Assembly (NCBI RefSeq): GCF_001866665.1
Contig: NZ_MLYO01000010.1
Coordinates: forward strand, 1-64,000
Length of the DNA stretch: 64,000 nt
Source: Streptomyces monashensis
GTDB lineage: Bacteria > Actinomycetota > Actinomycetes > Streptomycetales > Streptomycetaceae
Direction of reading: 5' to 3'
The notes below the pieces were generated by a model. It worked only from the letters and a program-made list of their open reading frames with translations, did no database searches and was not told where the DNA came from. Both the position numbers and the translations under genes were made by a program. Position 1 is the stretch's first letter, and the number at the start of each line of letters is the position of its first letter. Of this stretch, positions 15,681 to 25,075 are shown one piece after another.

Positions 15681-18515
15681 ATGGGGCCCACTGCACAACC
15701 ATTGCCGCACGTGCGCGGGCGGGAAGCACAGCTGGCACAGATCGGTGCCCGTCTGCGCGCGGTGACGGACACCCGGCGGAGCCGGGTTCTGCTGGTGGAG
15801 GGGGCACCCGGCGCGGGCAAGACCCGGCTGCTCGCCGAAGCCGCCGCCCTGGCCGGTGCGCACGGCTTCTCGGTCGTCGACGGCGTCCCCCGCGCTTCCG
15901 ACACCGTCTCCCGGGCGGCTGCGCACGCGCCGCCCCTGACCCGCGCCGTCGAGGACGGGCTCCACACCCCCCGGGCCTCCGTCGCGATCGAGGCCGCACG
16001 GGCGCTGCTGCGCAACAAGGCGGACCCGGTGCGCACCGTCGTGACGCTCGACGATCTGCATCTGGCCGATCCCTCCGATCTGGCGGTGCTGTCCGACCTC
16101 ATCGCGGGCCTCGGCGGTCGCCCGATCCTCTGGCTGCTCGCCTTCACCCCGGTCAGCCGCGCCGCGCCGCACGAGTCGGTGCCGAGCTGCCTCGGCAGGC
16201 TGCGCGGCAGGCTCCCGGTGGAGCACCTGCGGGAGCTCGGCCCGCTCTCCGGCGACGCGCTGAGCCTGCTCGTCGCCGACTGCGTCGGGGCGGCCCCCGA
16301 CGCGGGGCTGCTCGCCCTGGCCGAGAGTGTCAACGACAGGCCGCGGGCGGTGATCGAGCTGGTGCGCGGCCTCGTGGAGGACGGTGACTTATGTGTGGTC
16401 GACGGCACCTCACGGTTGCAGCCCGCCGCGACCGGCGGCGCCTCCGGCGGGACCGATGTGTGCCTGCCGGCACCGGTGCCCAAGCGTTTTTCCGCGCTGC
16501 TCCAGAAGGATCTCCGCTCGCTCTCCGGGATCACGACGAGGGCGCTCAGGCTGGCGGCCGTGCTCGGTTCGCCGTTCGCTCCGGAGGATCTGTCGGCCCT
16601 GCTCGGTGAGGCGCCGGTGGGCCTGCTGGCGGCGGTGGACGAAGCGGTCGACCGGGGGCTCCTCGTCTGCGGCGAGCGCGATCTGGCGTTCCGCAGCGAG
16701 CCCGTCTGGCGGGTCCTGCTCGACTCCGTGCCGCCGCCCGTGTGCGCGCTGCTGCGCCGGCAGGCGGCGGAGACGCTGCTGTCACGCCCCGGCGGCATCG
16801 AGCGCGCCGCGCTCCAGCTCGTGCACGTCGCCCAGCCGGGCGACACGCAGGCGCTGCGCGTCATCGCCGAGGGGGCCCAGCGGCTCCTGGCCACCGATCC
16901 CTCGCTCGCCGCCGCGCTCGCGACCCGCGGCATGGAGCTGCTGTCTCCCGGTCAGAGCGACCGCGTCCGCCTCGCGAAGACCGCGGTCGACGCGCTCACC
17001 AGGGCGGGCAGCCTGGACCGGGCCATCGCTCTGGCCAAGGACACGATCGACGAGGCCGCGCGCCTCGCCCTCCCGCTGCCGGCGGAACTCGCCGCGGACG
17101 TCGCCTCGTTGCGAGCCTCCATGTCCGCCGCGCTGCTCCTGCTGGGCAACGCGCCGCTGGCCTACCAGGCCGCGCGCGACGCGCTCGCGGTGCAACGGGG
17201 CGGCCCCCAGCACCGGGACGCCGTGCTCACCCATCTCGCCGCCTCCTATCTGAACGGTGACAGCACCGCGGCGCAGCGGGCCCGGAGCATCCTCAGCGCG
17301 CCCGACCGGCACACCTGGACCGTGCAGATCGGCGCGATGACCTTCCAGGCCTTCACACAGTGGCGCGACGGCCATGTGGCCGACGCGGTGGGGATACTGC
17401 GCCAGGCCGTCGCGCTCGACCACGGGGGCGAGGACGTACCGTTCCTCGATCCGCGCTGGTTCCTCGCCTTCACCCTCACCAGGATCGACGAGTACGAGGA
17501 GGCCACGGCCGTCGTCGAGTCCTTCGCCCGGACGGTCGTCCCGGGGGCGAGGACGCTGGCCGCCACGCTCCCGGCGGTGCTCCGGGCGCCGTTGCACCTC
17601 GCCCAGGGCCGGCTGGCCGAGGCCGAGGCTGCGGCGAGGGCCGGAGTGCGCCTGGACGGCCCGTGTGTGCCGATGCTCGCCCCCCAGGCCTGGCTGGTGC
17701 TGGCCCACACCGCGCTGCGCCGCGGGGAACTCGCCCAGGCCCAGGGGCACATCGCGACGCTGGAGAAGGACTTCCCGCAGCATCCGCACAGCCCCTGGTG
17801 GGCCGCATGCCTGCTGCTGAACGCGCAGGTGGCCGAGGCACAGGCGAACTCCGCGGTGGCCGCGGAGGTACTGACCGAGATCGGTACGCAGCCCGCCGCG
17901 TTCCGCGAACTCGTGCTGGAGGACTCGGCCGCCGCGGCGTGGTGCGTGCGCTGTGCGCTGGCGGCGGACCAGCCGGAGCTGGCGCGGACGGTGGTCGAGG
18001 CGACGGAGTACCTGCGCGCACACAACCCGCGGGTGCCCTCGGTGGTCGCCGCGGCCACCCATGCCCGCGCCCTCGCCGAGGGCGACGCGGAGGCCCTGGC
18101 CCGGGCGGCCCGGCTGCACCGCAATCCATGGGCGCGCGCTGCGGCGGCCGAGGACCACGCGGGCGTGCTGCTCGGTCGCGGCGACCACGAGAGCGCGATC
18201 GGTGAGCTGAACCGGGCGATGAGCCTGTACGACGGCCTCGGCGGCGAGCGGGACGCCGCGCGGGTGCGGGCCGGGCTGCGCCGGCTCGGCGTCCGGCGCC
18301 GCCACTGGACCCAGGCGAAGCGTCCGGTGTCCGGCTGGGAGAGTCTCACCAACACGGAGCGGAAGGTGGCGGAACTGGTGGCCGGCGGCCTCACCAACCG
18401 GCAGGCCGCGCGCCATCTGTTCATCTCGCCGCACACGGTCGGCTTCCATCTCCGGCAGGTCTACCGCAAGTTGGGGATCCGCTCCCGTACGGCCCTGGTC
18501 CAGTTCAAGCAGTAG
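15681..18515 (+). CDS. staR: StaR, LAL-type LuxR activator of the staurosporine cluster
   Basis: This 944-residue regulator has an N-terminal ATPase with Walker A GAPGAGKT (residues 41-48) and Walker B-like VVTLDDLHLAD near 128-138. A long helical-repeat middle follows, and then a C-terminal LuxR helix-turn-helix (LTNTERKVAELVAGGLTNRQ onward, near 890-940). That architecture is the large ATP-binding LuxR (LAL) class, and StaR is known as the positive regulator of staurosporine genes. The ATG at 15681 follows GGAG. Codon 237 (16389-16391) is TTA, so translation should depend on the bldA tRNA. Its stop lies 8 bases from the convergent staB stop. Confidence 0.93.
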   Translation: MGPTAQPLPHVRGREAQLAQIGARLRAVTDTRRSRVLLVEGAPGAGKTRLLAEAAALAGAHGFSVVDGVPRASDTVSRAAAHAPPLTRAVEDGLHTPRASVAIEAARALLRNKADPVRTVVTLDDLHLADPSDLAVLSDLIAGLGGRPILWLLAFTPVSRAAPHESVPSCLGRLRGRLPVEHLRELGPLSGDALSLLVADCVGAAPDAGLLALAESVNDRPRAVIELVRGLVEDGDLCVVDGTSRLQPAATGGASGGTDVCLPAPVPKRFSALLQKDLRSLSGITTRALRLAAVLGSPFAPEDLSALLGEAPVGLLAAVDEAVDRGLLVCGERDLAFRSEPVWRVLLDSVPPPVCALLRRQAAETLLSRPGGIERAALQLVHVAQPGDTQALRVIAEGAQRLLATDPSLAAALATRGMELLSPGQSDRVRLAKTAVDALTRAGSLDRAIALAKDTIDEAARLALPLPAELAADVASLRASMSAALLLLGNAPLAYQAARDALAVQRGGPQHRDAVLTHLAASYLNGDSTAAQRARSILSAPDRHTWTVQIGAMTFQAFTQWRDGHVADAVGILRQAVALDHGGEDVPFLDPRWFLAFTLTRIDEYEEATAVVESFARTVVPGARTLAATLPAVLRAPLHLAQGRLAEAEAAARAGVRLDGPCVPMLAPQAWLVLAHTALRRGELAQAQGHIATLEKDFPQHPHSPWWAACLLLNAQVAEAQANSAVAAEVLTEIGTQPAAFRELVLEDSAAAAWCVRCALAADQPELARTVVEATEYLRAHNPRVPSVVAAATHARALAEGDAEALARAARLHRNPWARAAAAEDHAGVLLGRGDHESAIGELNRAMSLYDGLGGERDAARVRAGLRRLGVRRRHWTQAKRPVSGWESLTNTERKVAELVAGGLTNRQAARHLFISPHTVGFHLRQVYRKLGIRSRTALVQFKQ

Positions 18516-18523
18516 CGGCCCCG

Positions 18524-19468
18524 TCAGGACGCCTTGAGCGGTTCCCACCACGCGCGGTGGGTGGCGTACCAGTCGACGGTCTCGGCCAGGCCCTGCTCGA
18601 ACTCGGTCCGGGGTGCGTAGCCGAGGGCCCGCAGCTTGCCGTCGGCCAGTGAGTAGCGGCGGTCATGGCCCTTTCGGTCGGGCACCCGCGCGACGCGTGA
18701 CCAGTCGGCGTCGAGCGCGTCGAGCAGCCGGGCGGTCAGCTCCAGGTTGGTCAGCTCGGCGGTTCCGGCGATGTGGTAGACCTCGCCGGGCTCGCCGCGC
18801 TCGGCGACCAGCCGTACGGCCCGGCAGTGGTCGTCGACGTGGAGCCAGTCACGGACGTTGCCGCCGTCGCCGTAGAGCGGGACGTCCAGGCCGTCGAGCA
18901 GGCGGGTGACGAAGAGCGGGACGATCTTCTCCGGGTACTGGTAGGGGCCGTAGTTGTTGCCGCAGCGGGTGACGCTGACCGGGAGTCCGTGGGTGCGTGC
19001 GTAGGCGAGCGCGATCAGGTCGCCGCCCGCTTTGGCCGCGGCGTACGGGGAGTTGGGGCCGAGCGGGGCCGTCTCGTCCCAGGAGCCCTTCTCGATGCTG
19101 CCGTACACCTCGTCGGTGGAGACCTGGACGATCCTCGGGGTGCCCGCGTCCAGGCAGGCCCGCATGAGGGTCTGGACGCCCAGCACATTGCTGCGGACGA
19201 ACGCGTCGGCGTCGGCGATGGAGCGGTCGACGTGCGACTCGGCGGCGAAGTTGACGACGAGGTCGTGGCCGGGTACCACCTCGGCGAGCAGTTCGGGGTC
19301 ACAGATGTCGCCGTGGACGAAGGTGCAACGGCCTTGCACCGGCTCCAGGTTCGCCGGGTTCCCGGCGTAGGTCAGCCTGTCGAGCACGGTCAGCTCGGCC
19401 TCGTCGGCGCGGGTGCGCACGAAGTGCGAGCCGATGAAGCCGGCGCCACCGGTCACGAGGATCCTCAT
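18524..19468 (-). CDS. staB: StaB, dTDP-glucose 4,6-dehydratase
   Basis: The 314-residue extended SDR converts dTDP-glucose to dTDP-4-keto-6-deoxyglucose, the second step of the deoxysugar branch. The NAD-binding motif GGAGFIGSH lies at residues 7-15. The catalytic STDEVYG segment (Thr118, Asp119, Glu120) and the YAAAK pair (Tyr142, Lys146) are all present. The length is close to the usual 320-330. It is the last gene of the minus-strand unit G-N-A-B. Its ATG overlaps the staA stop by 4 bases (ATGA), showing coupling. Confidence 0.95.
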   Translation of the reverse strand: MRILVTGGAGFIGSHFVRTRADEAELTVLDRLTYAGNPANLEPVQGRCTFVHGDICDPELLAEVVPGHDLVVNFAAESHVDRSIADADAFVRSNVLGVQTLMRACLDAGTPRIVQVSTDEVYGSIEKGSWDETAPLGPNSPYAAAKAGGDLIALAYARTHGLPVSVTRCGNNYGPYQYPEKIVPLFVTRLLDGLDVPLYGDGGNVRDWLHVDDHCRAVRLVAERGEPGEVYHIAGTAELTNLELTARLLDALDADWSRVARVPDRKGHDRRYSLADGKLRALGYAPRTEFEQGLAETVDWYATHRAWWEPLKAS

Positions 19469-20529
19469 GAGGTCACCCGCACCGTGCTGTGGTCGCCGAG
19501 GACGAGGCGGTGGGCCCGCAGGATCCGGGGTGTCGAGGTGACCTCGACCTCGCGTCCGATCAGCGAGCGCTCGACGCGCCGCACCCCGACGATGGACGCC
19601 CCGCGCAGCACGATGGAGTACTCGACCTCGCTGTCGAGCACCGCGCAGTCCCGGTCGATGGAGGTGAACGGGCCGACGTAGGAGTCACGTATCCGCGCTC
19701 CTGCCCCGACGACCGCCGGGCCGACGATCCGCGACCCGGTGACGGTCGCGCCCCGCTCGATCACCACCCGGCCGATCAGCTCGCTGGAGTGGACCTCACC
19801 GGCGCACTCGGCCGTGACGCCGTCGAGGACGAGGCGGTTGACCTCCAGCATGTCGTCGACGTTGCCGGTGTCCTTCCAGTAACCGGAGACGACGGTGGAG
19901 TCCACCCGGCAGCCCGAGTCGATCAGCTCCTGGATGGCGTCGGTGATCTCCAACTCGCCCCGCCACGACGGCTTGAGCACGGACACCGCGTCGTGCACGC
20001 GGGGCGTGAACAGGTAGACGCCGACCAGCGCGAGGTCGCTCTTCGGCTGCTCCGGCTTCTCCTCCAGCCGGACGGCCCGGCCGTGCCGGTCCAGTTCGAC
20101 CACGCCGAAGGCGCGCGGGTCCGACACCCGGGTCAGCATGATCTGGGCGTCCGGGCGGCGCGCCCGGAAGCGGTCCACGATCGCGCTGATGCCGCCGACG
20201 ACGAAGTTGTCGCCGAGGTACATCACGAAGTCGTCGTCGCCGAGGTAGTCCCGGGCGGTGCGCACCGCGTGGGCCAGGCCCAGCGGTGCCTCCTGCGGCA
20301 GGTAGGTGACGTCGAGGCCGAAGCGCGAGCCGTCGCCGACCGCGGACCCGATCTCGGCGGCCGTGTCGCCGACGACGATGCCGACGTCCCGGATCCCGGT
20401 CTCGGCGATCGATTCCAGGCCGTAGAAGAGGACCGGTTTGTTCGCGACCGGTACGAGCTGTTTGGCCGAGGTGTGTGTGATCGGCCGGAGCCGGCGGCCG
20501 GACCCGCCGGCGAGCACGAGGGCTTTCAT
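19465..20529 (-). CDS. staA: StaA, glucose-1-phosphate thymidylyltransferase
   Basis: The 354-residue protein makes dTDP-glucose from glucose-1-phosphate and dTTP, opening the sugar branch. The nucleotidyl-transferase signature LAGGSGRRLRPITHTSAKQ lies at residues 6-24. At about 355 residues it is the long form with a C-terminal left-handed beta-helix (hexapeptide-type EVHSSELIGRVVIERG region), as in antibiotic-cluster enzymes. I chose the ATG at 20529, preceded by AGGTGA at good spacing; ATGs at 20535 and 20553 are possible. The gap to staN is 48 bases, and staB follows with a 4-base overlap. Confidence 0.94.
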   Translation of the reverse strand: MKALVLAGGSGRRLRPITHTSAKQLVPVANKPVLFYGLESIAETGIRDVGIVVGDTAAEIGSAVGDGSRFGLDVTYLPQEAPLGLAHAVRTARDYLGDDDFVMYLGDNFVVGGISAIVDRFRARRPDAQIMLTRVSDPRAFGVVELDRHGRAVRLEEKPEQPKSDLALVGVYLFTPRVHDAVSVLKPSWRGELEITDAIQELIDSGCRVDSTVVSGYWKDTGNVDDMLEVNRLVLDGVTAECAGEVHSSELIGRVVIERGATVTGSRIVGPAVVGAGARIRDSYVGPFTSIDRDCAVLDSEVEYSIVLRGASIVGVRRVERSLIGREVEVTSTPRILRAHRLVLGDHSTVRVTS

Positions 20530-20563
20530 CGGCATCCCGTCACCTGGGGGCATCCCGTCGTCT

Positions 20564-20590
20564 TCACAGCAGCGTCCTCACAGCAGCGTC
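20564..20590. repeat. 13-base tandem duplication at the staN 3' end
   Basis: The unit TCACAGCAGCGTC occurs at 20564-20576 and again at 20578-20590, one base apart. The second copy contains the staN stop codon (minus strand) and its last codons. The first copy lies just after the stop. It looks like a small local duplication at the gene end; no function is evident. Confidence 0.75.
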
Positions 20591-21804
20591 GCGGGCAGGA
20601 CGCTCAGCCGGCGGATCATCCACTCCGACTCCCACTCGACGGCCGTGGTGGTGCTCAGCCGTGCCTGCGGGAAGCGGCGCAGGAAGCCGCCCACCGCGAT
20701 CTTCGTCTCAAGGCGGACCAGCGGAGCGCCGATGCAGTAGTGCGTGCCGAGGCCGAAGCTGAGGTGCCCCTTGCCCTGGCGGTCCTTCGCGAAGCAGTCG
20801 GCTCCCTCGTCCGGTTCGCGGTTGGCCGCCGCGATGCTGACCTGCACGGGCGCGCCCTTGGGGATCAGATAGCCGCCGAGGTCGATGTCGGTGAGGGGGA
20901 AGCGCCAGGTGGGGTGGGGGAACGGCGGGTGCACGCGGAGGGTCTCCTCGACCCACGCCCTGATCTCGTCGTCGGTGCGCGGCCGTTCCTCGGGCGGCCG
21001 GCGCAGTGCCTCGTACAGCGAGGCCGAGATGAGGCTGCCGGTGGTCTCGTAGCCGGTGATGATCATCCCCAGCGTCCAGACGATGACCTCGCCCTCGGTG
21101 ACCGCCGCGTCCGCCCCGCCGGAGGAGGCCAGCAGGCCCGTGATGACGCCCTCGTCCAGCGGCTCCGGGGCGCGCACCCAGCCCTCGACCGCCCCGTACA
21201 GCGCCCCGACCGCCTCTTTGCGGGCCGGGTAGTCGGAGGAGTAGAGCATGATGTCGGTGATGCCGCGCAGCTGCCGCTGGGCCTGCGGCGGCAGGCCGAG
21301 CATCTCGGAGATGAAGGCCAGCGGGATCCGGTGCGTGTAGTCCGTGACGACGTTGACCTCGGCGCCGGTACCGGGGGCGGACCGCTCCAGTTCGTCGAGG
21401 AAGCCGTCGACCTTGACGGCGACCCGCTCGCCCCACCTCTCGGTGTTGCGCGGGCTCAGCACCGGCGCGTGCATCCGCCGGATCCGGGCGTGGTTCTCGC
21501 CGTCGCTCATGATCATGGCGCGGGCGTAGTCCGGGTCCGGCTGGGATCCCACCATCAGGCCGGGCCGGCGCATGAAGTCGGGGACCAGGGTGACGTCCTT
21601 GCCCATCTGGGGGTGGGTCAGCGCGACCTTCACCAGCTCCGGGTCGCACACCACCCAGGCGTGTTCGCCGAGGTAGGGGATCCGGACGACCGGTGCCACC
21701 TTCGCGGCGGCCAGCAGCTCCGGCATGCAGTCGAAGGGTCCCGGGTCCACGGGCATGTTCGTCTCGGGGGCCTCGTTCAGGCCGGCGTTGGTCGTGGTGT
21801 TCAA
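20578..21804 (-). CDS. staN: StaN, cytochrome P450 forming the second sugar C-N bond
   Basis: This 408-residue class I P450 shows the I-helix ITGYETT (about 249-255), ExxR as ETLR (287-290) and the heme loop FGLGTHYCIGA with Cys357. StaN is the P450 known to link C5' of the sugar to the second indole nitrogen after StaG makes the first N-glycosidic bond, giving the bridged ring of staurosporine. Clusters for rebeccamycin, with one sugar bond, lack it. Its ATG overlaps the staG stop by 4 bases. Redox partners are not encoded in the cluster and must come from elsewhere. Confidence 0.94.
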   Translation of the reverse strand: MNTTTNAGLNEAPETNMPVDPGPFDCMPELLAAAKVAPVVRIPYLGEHAWVVCDPELVKVALTHPQMGKDVTLVPDFMRRPGLMVGSQPDPDYARAMIMSDGENHARIRRMHAPVLSPRNTERWGERVAVKVDGFLDELERSAPGTGAEVNVVTDYTHRIPLAFISEMLGLPPQAQRQLRGITDIMLYSSDYPARKEAVGALYGAVEGWVRAPEPLDEGVITGLLASSGGADAAVTEGEVIVWTLGMIITGYETTGSLISASLYEALRRPPEERPRTDDEIRAWVEETLRVHPPFPHPTWRFPLTDIDLGGYLIPKGAPVQVSIAAANREPDEGADCFAKDRQGKGHLSFGLGTHYCIGAPLVRLETKIAVGGFLRRFPQARLSTTTAVEWESEWMIRRLSVLPATLL

Positions 21805-23108
21805 CGTGTGACTCCTCCGGTGGGAACCTGGCCCGCGGAACCGGCCAGGGACTCGACAAGGTCGGCGGCCCCGCGCGGGGCGTCGCAGCTGCGGTACTCC
21901 TCGGCCAGTTCACGGGCCCGGCGCCGGTAGCGGTCGTCGTTCAGTACGGTGGTCACGGCGCCCCGCAGGCCGGCTTCGGAAACGGCCCGCCGGCCGAGCA
22001 CCACCCCGGCCCCGGCCCACTTGACCCGTGCCGCGACGTCGGGCTTCTCCTCCGAGCCGGGCACGACGACGAGCGGGACCCCTTCGGCGAGGGCGGCGTT
22101 GATGCCGTTGTAGCCGCCGTTGCTGACCATCACGTCCACGTGCGGCAGCAGGTGGTGGTAGGGCACGAAGCGCTCCAGGCGGACGTTGTCCGGCAGCGGA
22201 CCGAGCCGGGCGCGGTCCACGGAGCTGCCGGTGGTGACCACGACCAGGAGGTCCTGACCGCCCAGCGCGCGCAGGGTGGGCACGAGCAGCCGGTCGACGT
22301 CGTTGGCCGTGGTGCCCTGGGTGACCAGCACCACCGGCCGCCTGTCGTGCAGTTCCGCCCACCAGCCGGGCGGGTCGAAGTGCTCCGGGGGCAGTCCGAG
22401 CAGTCCGCCCACGAAGTGGGTGCCGGGGTGCAGGTCGCTGCGGGGGAACTCGAAGGACCGTACGGTGCCCAGGAGATAGAGGGCCGGCGGGCGGGCGATG
22501 TTCTCCATGGCGCCGGTCCGCAGCCGGGGCAGGTTCACCCGGTCCCGGGTCCGGTCGGCCTCCTTGCGCATGTCCCGCATCACCACGTGGTCGCCGACGA
22601 ACCTGAGCAGTGCGTTGCGCGCCCGGCCGAGCGGTGACGCACTCGGCAGCAGTCCCCGGCCGAGCGGGGCGGTGTCACGGCTGCCGAGGATGTAGACGGA
22701 ATTGCTCAGCCAGGCCAGCGGGATCCCGGTGTGCTCGCCGGCGAAGCAGGCGCCGTAGCACATGTCGTCGCAGAGCAGGCAGTCGGCCGGGAAGCGTTCG
22801 AGGACCGCCAGCAGGTCGTCCATCTGGGCCGGCGCGGTCCGGTAGAAGATGTCCCGGACACCGATCTTGAAGCTGGCGGTGCCGGTCAGTCCGGCGTGCT
22901 CCGGGTAGGCCTCCTCCCGGCTCTTTCCGCTGAAGTCCAGCTGCTCTCTCATGGGTTCGAAGCGGGCCCCGGCCTGCTCGACCTGTGTCCGGAAGGCCCG
23001 CCCTGTGTACCAGCGCACCTCGTGACCGCGCAGCGCCAGTTCGCGGGCGACCTCGAGAATGCCGACGACGTGTCCTGGTGCCGGGGTGGTAGCGATCAAC
23101 ACACGCAT
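21801..23108 (-). CDS. staG: StaG, N-glycosyltransferase
   Basis: The 435-residue GT1-family (GT-B fold) enzyme joins the amino-deoxysugar to one indole nitrogen of the K252c aglycone. The N-terminal ATTPAPGHVVGILEVARELA and the C-terminal nucleotide-sugar region VSNGGYNGINAALAEGVPLV with VPGSEEKPD match macrolide-type glycosyltransferases. The ATG at 23108 is the first ATG giving the family N-terminus MRVLIATT; longer in-frame extensions lack conservation. It heads the minus-strand unit G-N-A-B. A strong hairpin lies 37 bases upstream of the start, inside the probable leader. Confidence 0.94.
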   Translation of the reverse strand: MRVLIATTPAPGHVVGILEVARELALRGHEVRWYTGRAFRTQVEQAGARFEPMREQLDFSGKSREEAYPEHAGLTGTASFKIGVRDIFYRTAPAQMDDLLAVLERFPADCLLCDDMCYGACFAGEHTGIPLAWLSNSVYILGSRDTAPLGRGLLPSASPLGRARNALLRFVGDHVVMRDMRKEADRTRDRVNLPRLRTGAMENIARPPALYLLGTVRSFEFPRSDLHPGTHFVGGLLGLPPEHFDPPGWWAELHDRRPVVLVTQGTTANDVDRLLVPTLRALGGQDLLVVVTTGSSVDRARLGPLPDNVRLERFVPYHHLLPHVDVMVSNGGYNGINAALAEGVPLVVVPGSEEKPDVAARVKWAGAGVVLGRRAVSEAGLRGAVTTVLNDDRYRRRARELAEEYRSCDAPRGAADLVESLAGSAGQVPTGGVTR

Positions 23109-23145
23109 CGACGTCGCCTCCGTGGGGGGTGTGTCACCGTGCCGG

Positions 23146-23182
23146 CCGGACGGCCGGGCCTCCCGTGGGCCCGGCCGTCCGG
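23146..23182. promoter_or_regulatory. Strong hairpin in the staG leader
   Basis: A perfect inverted repeat has 15-base arms (CCGGACGGCCGGGCC and its complement) around a 7-base loop. It lies 37 bases upstream of the staG start in the staG-staO intergenic region. There is no T-tract on either side. It could act on the staG-unit transcript (attenuation or stability) or be a protein site. Confidence 0.6.
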
Positions 23183-23235
23183 CGACGCCCGCCAGTCTTC
23201 CCCCGCCTCGCGCGCTCCACTGCGGCGCGGGACAA

Positions 23236-23257
23236 ACCCCGCGCGATCGCGCGGGGT
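23236..23257. promoter_or_regulatory. 22-base perfect palindrome between staG and staO
   Basis: A 22-base perfect palindrome (half-site ACCCCGCGCGA) is centred near 23246, between the divergent staG unit and the staO-led unit. It is 128 bases from the staG start and 210 from staO. The symmetric form and the position between the cluster's two main transcripts make it a candidate operator, possibly for StaR. Confidence 0.5.
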
Positions 23258-23466
23258 GACGGCTGCCCCGTCGCCCCGAGTGGGTGGGCGCGGCCCTGTC
23301 AAACCATCCGGATCCAGGGTCCGCTGGGGGATATGGGAGCGCTACCACCCCGCAAACAATGGCCGTTGAGAAATTCCCGGCATGGCCGTTCCGGAACAGG
23401 GAAAGGCACCGGATTCAACCAGGACATGCTTCCGGGCCAGGACTTCGCGCACTGGAGAGGAAACCT

Positions 23467-25017
23467 GTGACGAGACCCTTTCAGGAGGTTGCCGGAGCGG
23501 ACGGTGCCATCGGTGGACCGAAGAACATCACCGTCATCGGCGCCGGTATCTCCGGTCTGGTGGCGGCCTATGAACTGGAGCGGCTCGGACATCACGTCCA
23601 GATCATCGAGGGCAGTCCGGAGATCGGCGGCCGCATTCACACCCACCGCTTTTCCGGCGACCGTCGGATTCCGGGCGACGACCGGGTTTCCGCCGACGGT
23701 CCGGGCGGGCCGTTCGCCGAGCTGGGTGCGATGCGGATCCCGGCCGGACACCGGCTGACCATGCACTACATCGCCGAACTGGGTTTGCAGAAGCACGTTT
23801 CCGAGTTCCGGACACTGTTCTCCGACGAGGCCGCATATCTGCCCGGTTCCACGGGATATCTTCGGGTGCGGGACGCGCATGAGACGCTGGTCGACGAGTT
23901 CGCCGCCGGGCTGCCGAGCCGTGACTACCAGGAGAACACCCTGTTGTTCGGCGCCTGGCTGGACGCCAGTCTGCGCGCCGTGGCTCCGCGTGAGTTCTAC
24001 AGCGCGCTGGGCACCGAAATGGGCGTGGAACTGCTGAACCGCGTCGACCACATCGACCTGACGCCCTACCGGTGCGGCAGCACGAAGAACCGCATCGACC
24101 TGCACGCCTTGTTCGCCGACCATCCCCAGGTGCGCACGTTCTGCCCGCCGCACCTGGAGCGCTTCCTCGACGACGTGCTGGACGAGACCAGCTCCACCAT
24201 CGTGCGGCTGCGGGGCGGAATGGACGTACTCCCCCGCCGGCTCGCCGCGCGCGTGCGGGGCCCGATCTCGACCGGCCTGGAGGTCGTCGGCATCGACGTG
24301 CGCGACGACGCGGTGATTCTCGGCATCCGGCAGGGCGCCGGCACCCTCACCAGGATCTGTGACTACGTGGTGTGCACGATCCCGTTCCCGGTGCTGCGGG
24401 GGATGCACCTGAGCGGCTTCGACCGGGACAAGCTCGACATCATCCGGCAGACGAAGTACTGGGCGGGGACGAAGATAGCCTTCCACTGCCGGGAGGCCTT
24501 CTGGGAGAAGGACGGGATCAGCGGGGGAGCCTCCTTCACCGGCGGCCATGTGCGGCAGACCTACTACCCACCCGTGGACGGCGATCCGGCACTCGGCGCG
24601 GTGCTGCTCGCGAGCTACACCATCGGCCCGGACGCCGAGGAGCTCGCCCGGCTGGGCGAGGCGGAGCGCAACGCGGTCGTCGCCCGCGAACTGGCCGTGA
24701 TGCACCCCCAGTTGCGCGAGCCGGGCATGGTGCTGGGCGTGGTCGCCCGGGCCTGGGGCACACACCGCTGGTCCAGGGGAGCGGCGACGGTCCGCTGGGG
24801 TCAGGCGGCCGCCGTCCGCGAGGCGGAGCGCCGGGAGGCCGCCCGGCCGCAGAAGGGGCTCTTCTTCGCCGGCGAGCACTGCTCGTCCAAGCCCGCGTGG
24901 ATCGAGGGCGCCATCGAGTCGGCGATCGACGCCGCCCACGAGATCGAGTGGTACGAGCCGCGGGCCAGCCGTGTGTTCGCCGCCTCTCGGCCGAGCCGCT
25001 CGGAGGAGTCGGCGTGA
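23467..25017 (+). CDS. staO: StaO, L-tryptophan oxidase (flavoprotein)
   Basis: The 516-residue flavin amine oxidase converts L-Trp to the imine of indole-3-pyruvate, the first aglycone step. The FAD-binding motif VIGAGISGLVAAYELERLG lies near residues 23-41, followed by IGGRIHT. The C-terminal FAD segment KGLFFAGEHCSSKPAWIEGA is typical of RebO/StaO/VioA enzymes. The GTG at 23467 follows GGAGAGGA. This start leaves about 20 residues before the Rossmann motif. It heads the plus-strand unit O-D-P-MA and so on, and staD starts 58 bases after its stop. Confidence 0.94.
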   Translation: MTRPFQEVAGADGAIGGPKNITVIGAGISGLVAAYELERLGHHVQIIEGSPEIGGRIHTHRFSGDRRIPGDDRVSADGPGGPFAELGAMRIPAGHRLTMHYIAELGLQKHVSEFRTLFSDEAAYLPGSTGYLRVRDAHETLVDEFAAGLPSRDYQENTLLFGAWLDASLRAVAPREFYSALGTEMGVELLNRVDHIDLTPYRCGSTKNRIDLHALFADHPQVRTFCPPHLERFLDDVLDETSSTIVRLRGGMDVLPRRLAARVRGPISTGLEVVGIDVRDDAVILGIRQGAGTLTRICDYVVCTIPFPVLRGMHLSGFDRDKLDIIRQTKYWAGTKIAFHCREAFWEKDGISGGASFTGGHVRQTYYPPVDGDPALGAVLLASYTIGPDAEELARLGEAERNAVVARELAVMHPQLREPGMVLGVVARAWGTHRWSRGAATVRWGQAAAVREAERREAARPQKGLFFAGEHCSSKPAWIEGAIESAIDAAHEIEWYEPRASRVFAASRPSRSEESA

Positions 25018-25075
25018 CCGTACCAAGTCACCTTGTCCGTAGGCGCGTTCATGAGGGGGAAGGGAGGGTGCGCGC

